A DNA stretch of 64,000 bases from Kitasatospora purpeofusca. Lineage in GTDB: Bacteria; Actinomycetota; Actinomycetes; Streptomycetales; Streptomycetaceae. Shown here piece after piece: positions 26,401 through 35,247 of the stretch (its first letter is position 1; every line of letters begins with the position of its first letter). The position numbers and the translations under genes are program-made. Below the pieces are notes generated by a model, which searched no databases, had not been told where the DNA came from, and saw only the letters and a list, made by a program, of their open reading frames with translations. The stretch is taken from NCBI RefSeq assembly GCF_000718025.1, contig NZ_JODS01000004.1, forward strand, positions 283,899 through 347,898. The letters run 5' to 3'.

Positions 26401-26738
26401 GGTTCGCCGAGGTCCTCGTCGGCGGGGCCGGCGAAGCGGCCGTCGTCCGCCGGGGGCTGCCCGACCCCGGCCTGGCGCAGGGCGGAGCGGACGCGCTCGG
26501 CGAGCTCGCCGGCGGCCTTGTTGGTGAAGGTGAGGCCGAGGACCTGCTCGGGGCGGACGGCACCGGAGCCGACCAGCCAGACGACCCGGGCGGCCATCAC
26601 GGTGGTCTTGCCGGAGCCGGCGCCGGCCACGATGACGGCGGGCCGCAGCGGGGCGCCGATTGCCGCGATCTGCTCCCGGTTGAAGGGGATGCCCAGCAGC
26701 TCCTTGAGCTGTTCGGGATGGCTGAGCACGGCGGTCAC
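23490..26738 (-). CDS. adnB: AdnB-type UvrD-like helicase-nuclease subunit
   Basis: This 1082-residue protein has a UvrD/PcrA motor with Walker A AGAGSGKTT, motif II DEYQDTS, VGDPCQAIYGWRGA and FTRPRALLL. A C-terminal RecB-like nuclease domain shows RGTRFHAWV and the catalytic VVDWKT. AdnA and AdnB form the actinobacterial motor-nuclease that resects DNA double-strand breaks in place of RecBCD. It lies downstream of adnA on the same strand, the order remembered for mycobacteria. GTG 26738 (MTAV) is preferred; GTG 26741 is adjacent. Subunit naming is less certain than the AdnAB identity. Confidence 0.85.
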   Translation of the reverse strand: MTAVLSHPEQLKELLGIPFNREQIAAIGAPLRPAVIVAGAGSGKTTVMAARVVWLVGSGAVRPEQVLGLTFTNKAAGELAERVRSALRQAGVGQPPADDGRFAGPADEDLGEPEISTYHAFAGRLLKEHGLRIGIEPDVRLLADATRFQLAAKVLRTARGPFPALTGTFTGLVADLTALDGELAEHLVTPERLRAHDEDLLDALVGVRLGNEDLRAVPATARARLELLRLVEDYRRRKSAAGLMDFGDQIAAAARLAQQRPEVGALLRDQYRVVLLDEYQDTSVAQRLMLAGLFGAGPDGTAPGHPVTAVGDPCQAIYGWRGASVANLDDFPRHFPAADGTPADRYALSENRRSGGRLLALANGLAAPLRAMHEGVEALRPAPGAELDGRVRAALLPTHAEEIDWLADEIAHLVRTGTAPGRIAVLCRGGAAFPDVHAALVAREVPVEVVGLGGLLHLPEVADLVAVCEVLQDPTANAALVRLLIGPRWRIGPRDLALLGRRAAELVRTARPEGVEPLAAAVAETDPTEVVSLADALESFLDGEEPEDPDAPAFSAEARIRFARLARELRELRRSLAEPLMDVLHRVLAVTGLEVELAASPHALAARRRETLHAFLDVAASFSDLDGDPGLAAFLGFLRAAQEHDRGLDAGLPGGEDTVKVLTAHKSKGLEWDVVAVPGLVKGAFPSSSPRERWTSAKRVLPHALRGDAATLPDVRGGWNAKAMKEFRAALAEHSATEELRLGYVAFTRPRALLLASGHWWGPSQKTPRGPSAFLEQLREHAGLPGNGEIDRWAEPPAEGAENPALAAPVERPWPLPLDPAAQHARRRVAEVVHQRLAGRPAPDPGPMAPEDRRLVESWDRDLTALIGELERSRGRVREVPLPASLSATQLLRLAADPDGFAHDLARPMPRPPQPAARRGTRFHAWVQSRIEPLMLIGPGALPGADDDGIEDEQDLERLKEAFLRTPYADRAPLRVEAPFQLVLAGRVVRGRIDAVYRDGDDGSEIGGASRYEVVDWKTHREETADPLQLAVYRLAWAEQAGVPLEQVTASFLYVRSGRIEQPAGLPDRKELERLLIGNSEE

Positions 26739-26853
26739 CACGCAACGGTAACGGGGGCCGCCGACAGCCCGGGCCCCGCTGTGGCGACGGCCACGTGTTG
26801 CGAGGGCCACGCCGCGCGGCCGCCGCGCGGGTCGCGGGGGCGGAAGGACGGGC

Positions 26854-29800
26854 CTACTCGACCACCTGGACGCCCTCGCGCTGAGCGGAGCAGCTGCGCC
26901 GGAAGGTGCAGCGGTCGCAGCCTCCGCCGGTCTGCGGGACGAAGCGTTCGGCGAGGATCCGCCCGGCGGCGTCGGCGAGCAGGTTCTCGATCCACGGCTC
27001 GCCGTCGGGCGGGTCCTGCCGCTGCACCTTGGGCGCCTCGGGGACGGTCTTGTCGGGCTTGCGGAGCTGGACGAGTTCGGCGCCGCCGGACTCGGCGGCG
27101 CCGGCCGCGTCGAAGCCGGGCAGCCCGTTGAGCGCGCCGGAGCGGACGGCGAGCTGGTAGACGGCGAGCTGCTTGTGGTCGGGCAGGGACTTGTCGGTGG
27201 GCGTCTGCTTGCCGGTCTTGAAGTCGACCACGTAGGCGCGGCCGGCCTCGTCCTGCTCGACCCGGTCCATCGAGCCGCGGATCCGCACCTGGACGCCGCC
27301 GGCGTCGAGGGTGACGTCGAAGCCGTGCTCGGTGGCGACCACGTCGCGGCCGCGGGCCATCACGTGCCAGGTGAGGAAGCGCTCCAGGGCGTCGCGGGCC
27401 TCGGACTTCTCCTGCTGGGACTTCCACGGCGCGTCGAAGGCGAGCGCGTCCCACACGGTGTCCAGGCGTTCCATCAGGACGGCGAGGTCGGCGGGGGTGC
27501 GGCCGGAGCCGACCTCGTCGGCGAGGGCGTGCACCACGTTCCCGAAGCCCTGCGCGGCGGAGGAGGTGCCGCGGGCCTTGACCTCCTTGTCGAGGAACCA
27601 CTGGAGCGAGCAGCTCTCCAGCTGTTCCAGGCCGCTGCCGGACAGCCGCACCGGCAGCGCGGCGTCGCGCAGCGGGGCGGGGGCGGCGGTGGCGTCGTCC
27701 AGGCCCCACCAGGCCTCGGGGCGGGCGGCCGGGACGAGCGGGCGGCCCTCCTCGTCGGTGGCGAGGGCGAGGGTGGCGAGCCGTTCGGCGGCGGCGCGGC
27801 GCAGCTCGGGCGAGCGGGTGGGGTCGACGGTGACCGCGCGCAGCTCGGCGACCAGCGCGGGCACGGCGAGCGGGCGGCGCGGGCGGTGGGTGACGTCCTC
27901 GACGGTGACGGCCGGGGTGCGGCGCAGCACCCGGCCGGTCCTGGGGTCGACGTCCTCGCGGTACAGCTCGCGCAGGAAGCGGGACGGCTGGTCGCCGTCG
28001 TCGGCGGGGGCCTTGACGGCGGTGACGACCAGCCGGTCCTTGGCCCGGGTGGCGGCGACGTAGAAGAGGCGGCGTTCCTCGGCGAGCAGGGCGGCGGGGG
28101 TGAGCGGCTCGGCGAGGCCGTCGCGGCCGATCCGGTCGGCCTCCAGCAGGGAGCCGCGGCGGCGCAGGTCGGGCCAGAGGCCGTCCTGGACGCCGGCCAC
28201 GACGACGAGCCGCCACTCCAGGCCCTTGGCGCGGTGGGCGGTCATCAGCCGGACCGCCTCGGGGCGCACGGCCCGCACGGTGAGGGTGTCGGCCGCGATG
28301 TCCTGGGCCTCCAGCTCGGCGAGCAGGTCGAGGGCGCCGCGGTGGCCGGTGACCTGCTCCTCGGCGCGGGCGGCGGTCTCGAACAGGGCGCAGACGGCGT
28401 CGAGGTCCCGGTCGGCGTTGCGGCCGGCGGCGCCGCCGCGCAGGGCGGCGCGTTCCAGGCGTTCGCGCCAGCGGCGGGAGCCCTCCCAGAGCTGCCAGAG
28501 GGCGTCCTCGGCGGTGCAGCCGCCGGCGAGGGCCTCGCGGACCTTGCGCAGCAGACTGCCGAGGGCGTGGGCACGGCGGGCGTAGGGGGTGTCCAGCACG
28601 GCGAGGCGCTCGGGTTCGGCGAGGGCCTCGCGGAGCAGCTCGCCGGCCGGGCGGGGGACGGCGGCGGCCGGGACGGCGGCAGCAGGGGCGGCCGGGGCGT
28701 CCTCGCCGTCCTCCTCGGCGGCGGCGCGGGCCCGCTCGGCGTCCCGGGCCCGCTCGGCGGCCTCGGCGCGCAGCACGGCCCGCTCCTCCTCGCGCAGGGT
28801 GCGGCCCAGCCGGCGCAGGTCGGCGCCGTCCAGGCCGCCGAGCGGACCGGTGAGCAGGGCGTGCGCGAGTTCGGTGGTGAGCGGGTCGGGCGTGCCGGGG
28901 CCGGCCCCGCCGTCCTCGGCGTCCCGGTCGTCCTCGGCGTCGTCCCGGCGGTCGCGGACGGCCTGCTCGGCGCAGACCCGCAGCGCCAGCAGCAGCTGGG
29001 CGACGGCCGGCTCCTCGCGCAGCGGCAGGTCGTCGCCGTCGATCTCCAGCGGCACCCCGGCCGCGCCGAGCGCCCGCCGCACCCCGGGGATGGACCGGGC
29101 GCCGGCCCGGACCAGCACCGCCATCTCGCCCCACGGCACGCCGTCCTCCAGATGGGCCCGGCGCAGCAGGTCGGCGACCGAGTCCAGTTCGGCGCCGGGG
29201 GTCGGGTAGGTGCGGACCTCGACCCGGCCGCCCTCCCGGGCGGGCAGCGGGGACCGGTGCTGGGCGAGCTTGTCGCTGGGCAGCCGGCCCATCGGCATCC
29301 GCCGGGTGAGTTCGCGGGCGGCGGCGAGCAGCACGGCGCCCGAGCGGCGGGACACCCGCAGCACCTTGACCTCGGCGGGGCGGCCGTCGGCGTGCCGGAA
29401 GGTCTGCGGGAACTCCAGGATGCCGTTGATGTCGGCGCCGCGGAACGCGTAGATGGACTGGTCCGGGTCGCCGACGGCGACCAGCTCCCGCCCGCCGCCG
29501 GCCAGCCGCCGCAGCAGCCGGACCTGGGCCGGGTCGGTGTCCTGGTACTCGTCGACGAAGACCGCGTCGTAGCGCTCGCGCAGGCTCCGCTCGACCTCGG
29601 GGCGCTCGGCGAGCAGCACGGCGCGGTGCACCAGCTCGGCGTAGTCGAGGACGCCGCGCAGGTCGAGGACGTCGAGGTAGTCGGCGAGGAAGTGCGCGGC
29701 GGCGGCCCAGTCGGGGCGCCGCACGCCCTCGGCGAAACGGGCCAGCTCGTCCTCGCCCAGCCCGAGCTCACGGCTGCGGGCGAGGACGGCGCGGACCTCG

Positions 29801-30315
29801 TCGGCGAAACCGCGGGTGGTCAGGCAGGCCCGCAGGTCGAGCGGCCAGGCGATCCGGGAGCGGCCGCGCCGGGCGTCCTCGGCGCCGCCGGCGAGCAGCT
29901 CGCGGACCATGACGTCCTGCTCGGGGCCGGAGAGCAGCCGCAGCGGCTCGGCGTAGTCGGCCGGGTCCTGGTGGGCGCGGAGCAGGGCGTAGCAGAAGGA
30001 GTGGAAGGTGGTGGCCTGCGGGGCGGCGGCGCGGGCACCGGCGGCGGTGGCGGAGAGCCGTCCGGCCATCCGGTCGCGCAGCTCCACGGCGGCCTTGCGG
30101 CTGAAGGTGAGGACGAGGATCCGCTCGGGGTCGGTGCCGTTCTCGATCCGCCGGGCGACGGCCTCGACCAGGGTCGTGGTCTTGCCCGTGCCCGGTCCGG
30201 CGAGCACCAGCAGCGGACCGCCCGTGTGCTCGACCACGGCGCGCTGGTAGGCGTCGAGTTCGGGCGGTACGGGCGGTACGAGGGGGCTGCGCACCAGACG
30301 GTAGGGGGAGCTCAC
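26854..30315 (-). CDS. adnA: AdnA-type UvrD-like helicase-nuclease subunit
   Basis: This 1153-residue protein begins with a helicase domain (Walker A AGPGTGKTT, motif II DEYQDTD, VGDPDQSIYAFRGA, ATRAKDRLV). It ends with a RecB-family nuclease: VVHALADE, VDFKTGKQ and a terminal CDRCTFRRSC that, with an earlier Cys (SCSLQWF), gives the Cys4 pattern of an iron-sulfur-stapled nuclease. With the downstream adnB it should form the heterodimeric break-resection machine. GTG 30315 has AGGA five bases upstream. ATG 30378, eight bases after a TAGGCT -10-like box, is an alternative leaderless start adding 21 residues. Confidence 0.85.
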   Translation of the reverse strand: MSSPYRLVRSPLVPPVPPELDAYQRAVVEHTGGPLLVLAGPGTGKTTTLVEAVARRIENGTDPERILVLTFSRKAAVELRDRMAGRLSATAAGARAAAPQATTFHSFCYALLRAHQDPADYAEPLRLLSGPEQDVMVRELLAGGAEDARRGRSRIAWPLDLRACLTTRGFADEVRAVLARSRELGLGEDELARFAEGVRRPDWAAAAHFLADYLDVLDLRGVLDYAELVHRAVLLAERPEVERSLRERYDAVFVDEYQDTDPAQVRLLRRLAGGGRELVAVGDPDQSIYAFRGADINGILEFPQTFRHADGRPAEVKVLRVSRRSGAVLLAAARELTRRMPMGRLPSDKLAQHRSPLPAREGGRVEVRTYPTPGAELDSVADLLRRAHLEDGVPWGEMAVLVRAGARSIPGVRRALGAAGVPLEIDGDDLPLREEPAVAQLLLALRVCAEQAVRDRRDDAEDDRDAEDGGAGPGTPDPLTTELAHALLTGPLGGLDGADLRRLGRTLREEERAVLRAEAAERARDAERARAAAEEDGEDAPAAPAAAVPAAAVPRPAGELLREALAEPERLAVLDTPYARRAHALGSLLRKVREALAGGCTAEDALWQLWEGSRRWRERLERAALRGGAAGRNADRDLDAVCALFETAARAEEQVTGHRGALDLLAELEAQDIAADTLTVRAVRPEAVRLMTAHRAKGLEWRLVVVAGVQDGLWPDLRRRGSLLEADRIGRDGLAEPLTPAALLAEERRLFYVAATRAKDRLVVTAVKAPADDGDQPSRFLRELYREDVDPRTGRVLRRTPAVTVEDVTHRPRRPLAVPALVAELRAVTVDPTRSPELRRAAAERLATLALATDEEGRPLVPAARPEAWWGLDDATAAPAPLRDAALPVRLSGSGLEQLESCSLQWFLDKEVKARGTSSAAQGFGNVVHALADEVGSGRTPADLAVLMERLDTVWDALAFDAPWKSQQEKSEARDALERFLTWHVMARGRDVVATEHGFDVTLDAGGVQVRIRGSMDRVEQDEAGRAYVVDFKTGKQTPTDKSLPDHKQLAVYQLAVRSGALNGLPGFDAAGAAESGGAELVQLRKPDKTVPEAPKVQRQDPPDGEPWIENLLADAAGRILAERFVPQTGGGCDRCTFRRSCSAQREGVQVVE

Positions 30316-30446
30316 GGACGTCCTGGGGGTCGTGCTCGGCAACTGCGGGCGGGCCCCGTCGAGGGGCCCGTCGTACATCGAGCCTACGATCCTGCCCCGT
30401 CATTCCCGTCCGCGCACATGATTCCGGCCGATCCGGACCGTAGGCG

Positions 30447-30812
30447 CTACCTGTCGCCCAGTCCCTGGGCGCCGCCGTCCCAGCGGGCGCGCCGCAGGTC
30501 GACCCGGGGCGGGTCGGCGAGCTCGCGCAGCGGGGTGCCCTCGTCGCCGTAGTGGCCCAGGGCGCGGTGCTCGTGGCCGGGCAGCAGGCGGCCGTCGGCG
30601 CGGACCACCCGCCACCAGGGGACGGCGCCGCCGTACAGGGCCATCACCCGGCCGACCTGCCGGGGCCCGCCCTGGCCGAGGTACTCGGCGATGTCTCCGT
30701 AGGTCATCACCCGGCCGGGTGGAATCCGCTCGGTCAGGTCGAGCACGAGTTCGGCGAAGGGAGGCAGCTCACCGTGGCCGGCCTCGTCGGGGGCGTCCGT
30801 CACCTGCGGCAT
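30447..30812 (-). CDS. alkyltransferase-like (ATL) DNA-repair protein
   Basis: This 121-residue protein has the MGMT C-terminal fold: IPPGRVMTYGDIAEYLG and RQVGRVMALYG for DNA binding. In the catalytic segment the usual PCHR is PWWR, so the alkyl-accepting Cys is replaced by Trp. ATL proteins flip and bind O6-alkylguanine without repairing it and recruit nucleotide excision repair. It fits the repair neighbourhood (adnAB, uvrD2) and matches Rv3204. It is divergent from the large membrane protein gene, and their promoters must share 30813-30946. Confidence 0.9.
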   Translation of the reverse strand: MPQVTDAPDEAGHGELPPFAELVLDLTERIPPGRVMTYGDIAEYLGQGGPRQVGRVMALYGGAVPWWRVVRADGRLLPGHEHRALGHYGDEGTPLRELADPPRVDLRRARWDGGAQGLGDR

Positions 30813-30946
30813 TCTTCCGCATCCGGCCGGACGGCGGGGGCCGTGCGAACGATCCGCCGCGCCCGATCCGGCCCCTGTCCAGCGCGGGGCGCCGAGGCAT
30901 GCCACCATCTTCGGGGCGGTGAGTGGTGATACGAGGACAAGACCAG

Positions 30947-33691
30947 ATGACCGGGACGGCTGACGTGGGTGTGGACGAGGGCTCCGACGAGTCCTCCGCC
31001 AGCATGCCCGCAGGTCGCGGCGGACAGCCCGCCGCCGCGCCGTCACCGGAAGTCTCCCTGATCAAGGAACGGACGATCAAGAGCCCCCAGCCGGCCGGCC
31101 CCGCGACCGGGGCGCCCGCCGCCGTACCCAGCCAACCGCCCGCGGCCGACCCCGGACCGGGCGCCGTGACCGACGGCACGGAAGCCCCGCAGCCCGGGCA
31201 CGATCCGCTGGACGACACCCCGCACCTGGATGTCGACGAACCGCTGCTCGCCGCCCGCGCGCACCGCCCCTCGGACCTCATCCGCTTCCTGGCCGGCGTC
31301 TTCGGCATCGTCGCGGTGTTCGTGCTCGCCGGTGTGGCGACCTCGACCACCACCGGCATCGAGATCGACATCGCCGAGAACGCGCCCCGCTTCTCCCCGG
31401 TGCTGTCCACCATCACCGGCCTGGTCTCCAACGTCGCGGTGCTGGCCGTGCCGCTCGCCTTCGCGGTCGAGCGGCTGATCAAACGCGACGGGCTGCGGGT
31501 CGCCGACGGCGTGCTCGCCTCGGTCCTGGCCTACGGCGTCTCGCTGGGCATCGACTGGTGGGTGGCCGAGGGCGCCTCCGACCACATCCGGGACGCGCTG
31601 ACCCGCTTCCCGCTGGACTCCGTCGGCACCCTCACCGACCCGGTGCACGGCTACCTCGCCCCGGTGATCGCCTATATGACCGCGGTCGGCATGTCGAGCA
31701 GACCGCGCTGGCGGGTCGCCCTGTGGGTGGTGGTCGTCTTCAGCGGCATCACCGAGCTGCTCGGCGGCTACACCACCCCGCTGTCCCTGCTGCTCACCGT
31801 GCTGATCGGCTGGTCCGTCGCCTACGGCACCCTCTACGCGATCGGCTCGCCGAACATCCGGCCCACCGGGCAGCACCTGATGATCGGCCTGCGCAAGGTC
31901 GGCTTCACCCCGGCCAGCGCCCACCGCGCCCCCGACGCCCCCGGCGGCACCCGCCGCTACCTGGTCGCCCAGCAGAGCGGCCCGCCGCTGGACGTCCACA
32001 TCGTCGACCGCGAGCAGCAGGCCTCCGGCTTCTTCTACCGGGCCTGGCGCCGGCTGCGGCTGCGTTCGGTGGCCGTGCGGCGCAGCCCGCAGTCGCTGCG
32101 CCAGGCGCTGGAGCAGGAGGCGCTGATCGCGTACGCGGCCGCCGCCTCCGGGGCCCGCGCCCCGCAGCTGGTCGCCACCTCCGAGCTGGGCCCGGACGCC
32201 GCGATCCTGGTCTACGAGAACGTCGAGGGCCGCACCCTGGACGACCTCGCCGACGAGGAGGTGACCGACCGGGTGATGGCCTCGCTGTGGGAGTCGGTGG
32301 CCGCCCTGCACGAGCGCCGGATCGCCCACCGCCGGCTGACCGGCGAGTCGCTGCTGGTCGTCGACGGGAAGACGGCCTGCCTGGTCAACCTCTCCGGCGG
32401 CGACATCGCGGCCACCGACCTCACCCTGCGCATCGACGTCGCCCAGCTGCTCACCACCTTCGCGCTGCGGATCGGCCCGGAGCGCACGGTCGCCACCGCC
32501 AACGCGGTGCTCGGCGCCGAGCGGGTCGCCCAGGCGCTGCCGCTGCTCCAGCCGGTCGGGATGAGCCGCTCGACCAGGGTCGACCTGAAGAAGCTCGGCA
32601 AGGAGCGCAAGGCCGCCGCCCAGGCCAAGGCACTGGAGCAGGTCGCCGCCGGCGAGCGCACCCAGGAGCAGGCCGAGGAGGACATCGCGGTCGCCGGCGA
32701 GGACCTGCTCAGCCGGATCCGCGGCCAGATCCTGCAGATCGCGCCCGAGGCGCCGATGGAGCCGGCCAGGCTGGAGCGGCTCAAGCCGAAGACCCTGATC
32801 ATGGTGATCGCGTTCGCGTTCGCCGCCTATCTGACGCTGACCACCGTCAAGCCGGCCCAGCTCAAGCTCTCCCAGATGGACTGGGCCTGGGCCGCGGTGG
32901 CGCTCGCCGCGGCGGGCTTCTCCTACGTGGCCGCGGCGATGAGCCTGACCGGCTTCGTCCCGGAGAAGCTGCCGTTCCGCCGGACCGTGGCCGCCCAGAT
33001 CGCCGGCTCCTTCGTGAAGCTGGTCGCCCCGGCCGCGATCGGCGGCATCGCGCTGAACACCCGCTACCTGCAGAAGGCGGGCATCCGCTCCGGCCAGGCG
33101 GTCGCCTCGGTCGGCGCCTCCCAGCTGGCCGGCCTGACCGGGCACCTGCTGCTGCTGTTCAGCTTCGGTCTGATCACCGGCAGCCAGACCAACGGCGACC
33201 TCTCCGCCTCCCGCGCGGTGATCATCGGCGTGCTGAGCGCGGCCGTGCTGGCGCTGGTGGTGGCGGCGGTCGCCCCGCTGCGGCGGTTCGTGCTGAACCG
33301 GTTGCGCTCGCTGTTCTTCGGCGTGGTGCCGCGGATGCTCGACCTCATGCAGACGCCCAGCAAGCTGGTCACCGGCTTCGGCGGCATCCTGCTGCTGACC
33401 CTGTCGTTCACCGCCTGCCTGGACGCCTCGGTGCAGGCCTTCGGCGGCTCGATCTCCTTCTCGGCGGTCGCCGTGGTCTTCCTGACCGCCAACGCGGCCG
33501 GCTCCGCCATCCCCACCCCCGGCGGCATCGGCCCGGTCGAGGTCGCCCTGATCGGCGCGCTCACCGTCGCCGACGTGCCGGCCGCCGTCGCCACCCCGGC
33601 GGTCTTCCTCTACCGGGCGCTCACCTTCTGGCTGCCGGTGGTGCCCGGCTGGATCTCCTACAACGTGCTCCAGCGCAAGGGCGCGCTCTAG
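30947..33691 (+). CDS. large membrane protein: kinase-like domain + LPG-synthase/flippase-like TM domain
   Basis: This protein has 914 residues. The first ~100 are Pro/Ala-rich and cytoplasmic. Four to six membrane helices follow at about 110-300. Next is a soluble domain at about 330-560 that resembles a degenerate protein kinase (LVYENVEGRTLDDL, then HRRLTGESLLVVDG, lacking a clear HRD and DFG). A Lys/Gln-rich linker leads to a C-terminal eight-helix flippase-like (lysylphosphatidylglycerol-synthase TM) domain with TPGGIGPVE. Such proteins are linked to lipid or glycolipid translocation. The ATG at 30947 follows GAGGA; GTG 30923 is in frame upstream. The substrate is unknown. Confidence 0.82.
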   Translation: MTGTADVGVDEGSDESSASMPAGRGGQPAAAPSPEVSLIKERTIKSPQPAGPATGAPAAVPSQPPAADPGPGAVTDGTEAPQPGHDPLDDTPHLDVDEPLLAARAHRPSDLIRFLAGVFGIVAVFVLAGVATSTTTGIEIDIAENAPRFSPVLSTITGLVSNVAVLAVPLAFAVERLIKRDGLRVADGVLASVLAYGVSLGIDWWVAEGASDHIRDALTRFPLDSVGTLTDPVHGYLAPVIAYMTAVGMSSRPRWRVALWVVVVFSGITELLGGYTTPLSLLLTVLIGWSVAYGTLYAIGSPNIRPTGQHLMIGLRKVGFTPASAHRAPDAPGGTRRYLVAQQSGPPLDVHIVDREQQASGFFYRAWRRLRLRSVAVRRSPQSLRQALEQEALIAYAAAASGARAPQLVATSELGPDAAILVYENVEGRTLDDLADEEVTDRVMASLWESVAALHERRIAHRRLTGESLLVVDGKTACLVNLSGGDIAATDLTLRIDVAQLLTTFALRIGPERTVATANAVLGAERVAQALPLLQPVGMSRSTRVDLKKLGKERKAAAQAKALEQVAAGERTQEQAEEDIAVAGEDLLSRIRGQILQIAPEAPMEPARLERLKPKTLIMVIAFAFAAYLTLTTVKPAQLKLSQMDWAWAAVALAAAGFSYVAAAMSLTGFVPEKLPFRRTVAAQIAGSFVKLVAPAAIGGIALNTRYLQKAGIRSGQAVASVGASQLAGLTGHLLLLFSFGLITGSQTNGDLSASRAVIIGVLSAAVLALVVAAVAPLRRFVLNRLRSLFFGVVPRMLDLMQTPSKLVTGFGGILLLTLSFTACLDASVQAFGGSISFSAVAVVFLTANAAGSAIPTPGGIGPVEVALIGALTVADVPAAVATPAVFLYRALTFWLPVVPGWISYNVLQRKGAL

Positions 33692-33735
33692 CGACCCGTT
33701 CCGGGCTCCTCGGGGAAGAGGCCCGGGAACACGGA

Positions 33736-33759
33736 AAGGGCCCGCCGGAGCGGGCCCTT
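33736..33759. terminator. bidirectional intrinsic terminator
   Basis: AAGGGCCCGC-CGGA-GCGGGCCCTT is a perfect 10-bp stem with a tetraloop between the membrane protein gene and the convergent moeZ. Confidence 0.8.
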
Positions 33760-33786
33760 CACGGTGGTCGGTGCGACGCGGTGCGA

Positions 33787-34965
33787 TCAGTAGACCGGCT
33801 TGTGCGGCTCGATCTGGTTCACCCAGCCGAGCACGCCGCCGCCCAGGTGGACGGCGTTGGAGAAGCCCGCCGACTTCACCACGGCCAGCACCTCGGCCGA
33901 GCGGACGCCCGACTTGCAGTGCAGCACGATCTTCCTGTCCTGCGGCAGCTGCTCCAGCGCGTTGCCCATCAGGAACTCGTTCTTCGGGATCAGCACCGCG
34001 CCGGGGATGCTGACGATCTCGTACTCGCCGGGCTCGCGGACGTCGATCAGGAAGATGTCCTCCTTGTCGTCCTGCCACTGCTTGAGCTGCTTCGAGGTGA
34101 TCGTCGAACCGGCGGCCGCGGCCTGCGCCTCCTCCGACACGACGCCGCAGAAGGCCTCGTAGTCGATGAGCTCGGTGACGGTCGGGTTCTCGCCGCAGAG
34201 CGCGCAGTTCGGGTCCTTGCGGACCTTCACCTGGCGGTAGTTCATCTCCAGGGCGTCGTAGATCATCAGTCGGCCGACCAGCGGGTCGCCGACCCCGGCC
34301 AGCAGCTTGATCGCCTCGGTGACCTGGATCGAGCCGATCGACGCGCACAGCACGCCCAGCACGCCGCCCTCGGCGCAGGAGGGGACCATGCCCGGCGGCG
34401 GCGCCTCCGGGTAGAGGCAGCGGTAGCAGGGGCCGTGCTCGGCCCAGAACACGCTCGCCTGGCCGTCGAAGCGGTAGATCGAGCCCCACACGTACGGCTT
34501 GCCGAGCAGCACCGCGGCGTCGTTCACCAGGTAGCGGGTGGCGAAGTTGTCGGTGCCGTCCACGATCAGGTCGTAGCCGGAGAAGATCTCCATGACATTG
34601 GAGTTGTCGAGGCGCTCGTCGTGCAGGATCACCTCGACGTACGGGTTGATCTCCTTGACCGAGTCCCGCGCCGACTCGCCCTTCGAGCGGCCGATGTCCG
34701 ACTGGCCGTGGATGATCTGCCGCTGCAGGTTCGACTCGTCGACGACGTCGAACTCGACGATCCCCAGCGTTCCGACGCCGGCCGCGGCCAGGTACATCAG
34801 CGCGGGCGAGCCCAGACCGCCGGCGCCGACACACAGCACCTTGGCGTTCTTCAGCCGCTTCTGCCCGGCCATGCCCACGTCGGGGATGATCAGGTGGCGG
34901 GAGTACCTGCGGACCTCGTCGACGGTGAGCTCGTCGGCCGGCTCGACCAGGGGTGGCAGCGACAC
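33787..34965 (-). CDS. moeZ: MoeZ: adenylyltransferase/sulfurtransferase for sulfur-carrier proteins
   Basis: This 392-residue protein has an N-terminal E1-like MoeB domain with GAGGLGSPAL (~40), zinc Cys pairs CYRC and CALC, and CASIGSIQV. A C-terminal rhodanese domain has the persulfide loop HCKSGVRS. It adenylates and thiolates sulfur carriers such as MoaD, CysO and ThiS in molybdopterin, cysteine and secondary-metabolite thio pathways. Length and the Rv3206c-like context are exact. GTG 34965 has GGAG five bases upstream. It is monocistronic, bounded by terminators on both sides. Confidence 0.95.
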   Translation of the reverse strand: MSLPPLVEPADELTVDEVRRYSRHLIIPDVGMAGQKRLKNAKVLCVGAGGLGSPALMYLAAAGVGTLGIVEFDVVDESNLQRQIIHGQSDIGRSKGESARDSVKEINPYVEVILHDERLDNSNVMEIFSGYDLIVDGTDNFATRYLVNDAAVLLGKPYVWGSIYRFDGQASVFWAEHGPCYRCLYPEAPPPGMVPSCAEGGVLGVLCASIGSIQVTEAIKLLAGVGDPLVGRLMIYDALEMNYRQVKVRKDPNCALCGENPTVTELIDYEAFCGVVSEEAQAAAAGSTITSKQLKQWQDDKEDIFLIDVREPGEYEIVSIPGAVLIPKNEFLMGNALEQLPQDRKIVLHCKSGVRSAEVLAVVKSAGFSNAVHLGGGVLGWVNQIEPHKPVY

Positions 34966-35195
34966 GGGTTCTCCGTTGCTCGTCGGTTCGGGTGGCCGGG
35001 GCCAACCTCTTGGGGCTTGTTGCGACGCCACCGCGGTGGCTCTGCTAGGCCAACAGTGTCACGCCGCCCCGGTATTCCGAGACAGCCCGTCCGAAGGACG
35101 AGACGGGCCGCACCGGATGGTGGGACCACGCAGCGGGCCCCGGAACGGTCGCCGCGGACCGTCCCGGGGCCCGGAAGCAGCGGGTTCCCGGTGCT

Positions 35196-35235
35196 GTCGC
35201 GGCCCGGACCGGTCCAGGCCGGTCCGGGCCGCGAC
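35196..35235. terminator. strong intrinsic terminator after the epimerase operon
   Basis: GTCGCGGCCCGGACCGG and its exact reverse complement form a 17-bp stem with loop TCCAGG, 13 bases after the epimerase stop. A second GC hairpin (GGGCCCCGG/CCGGGGCCC) lies at about 35134-35171. The 34966-35247 gap otherwise holds only the moeZ promoter. Confidence 0.8.
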
Positions 35236-35247
35236 GGAGGCGCCGGC

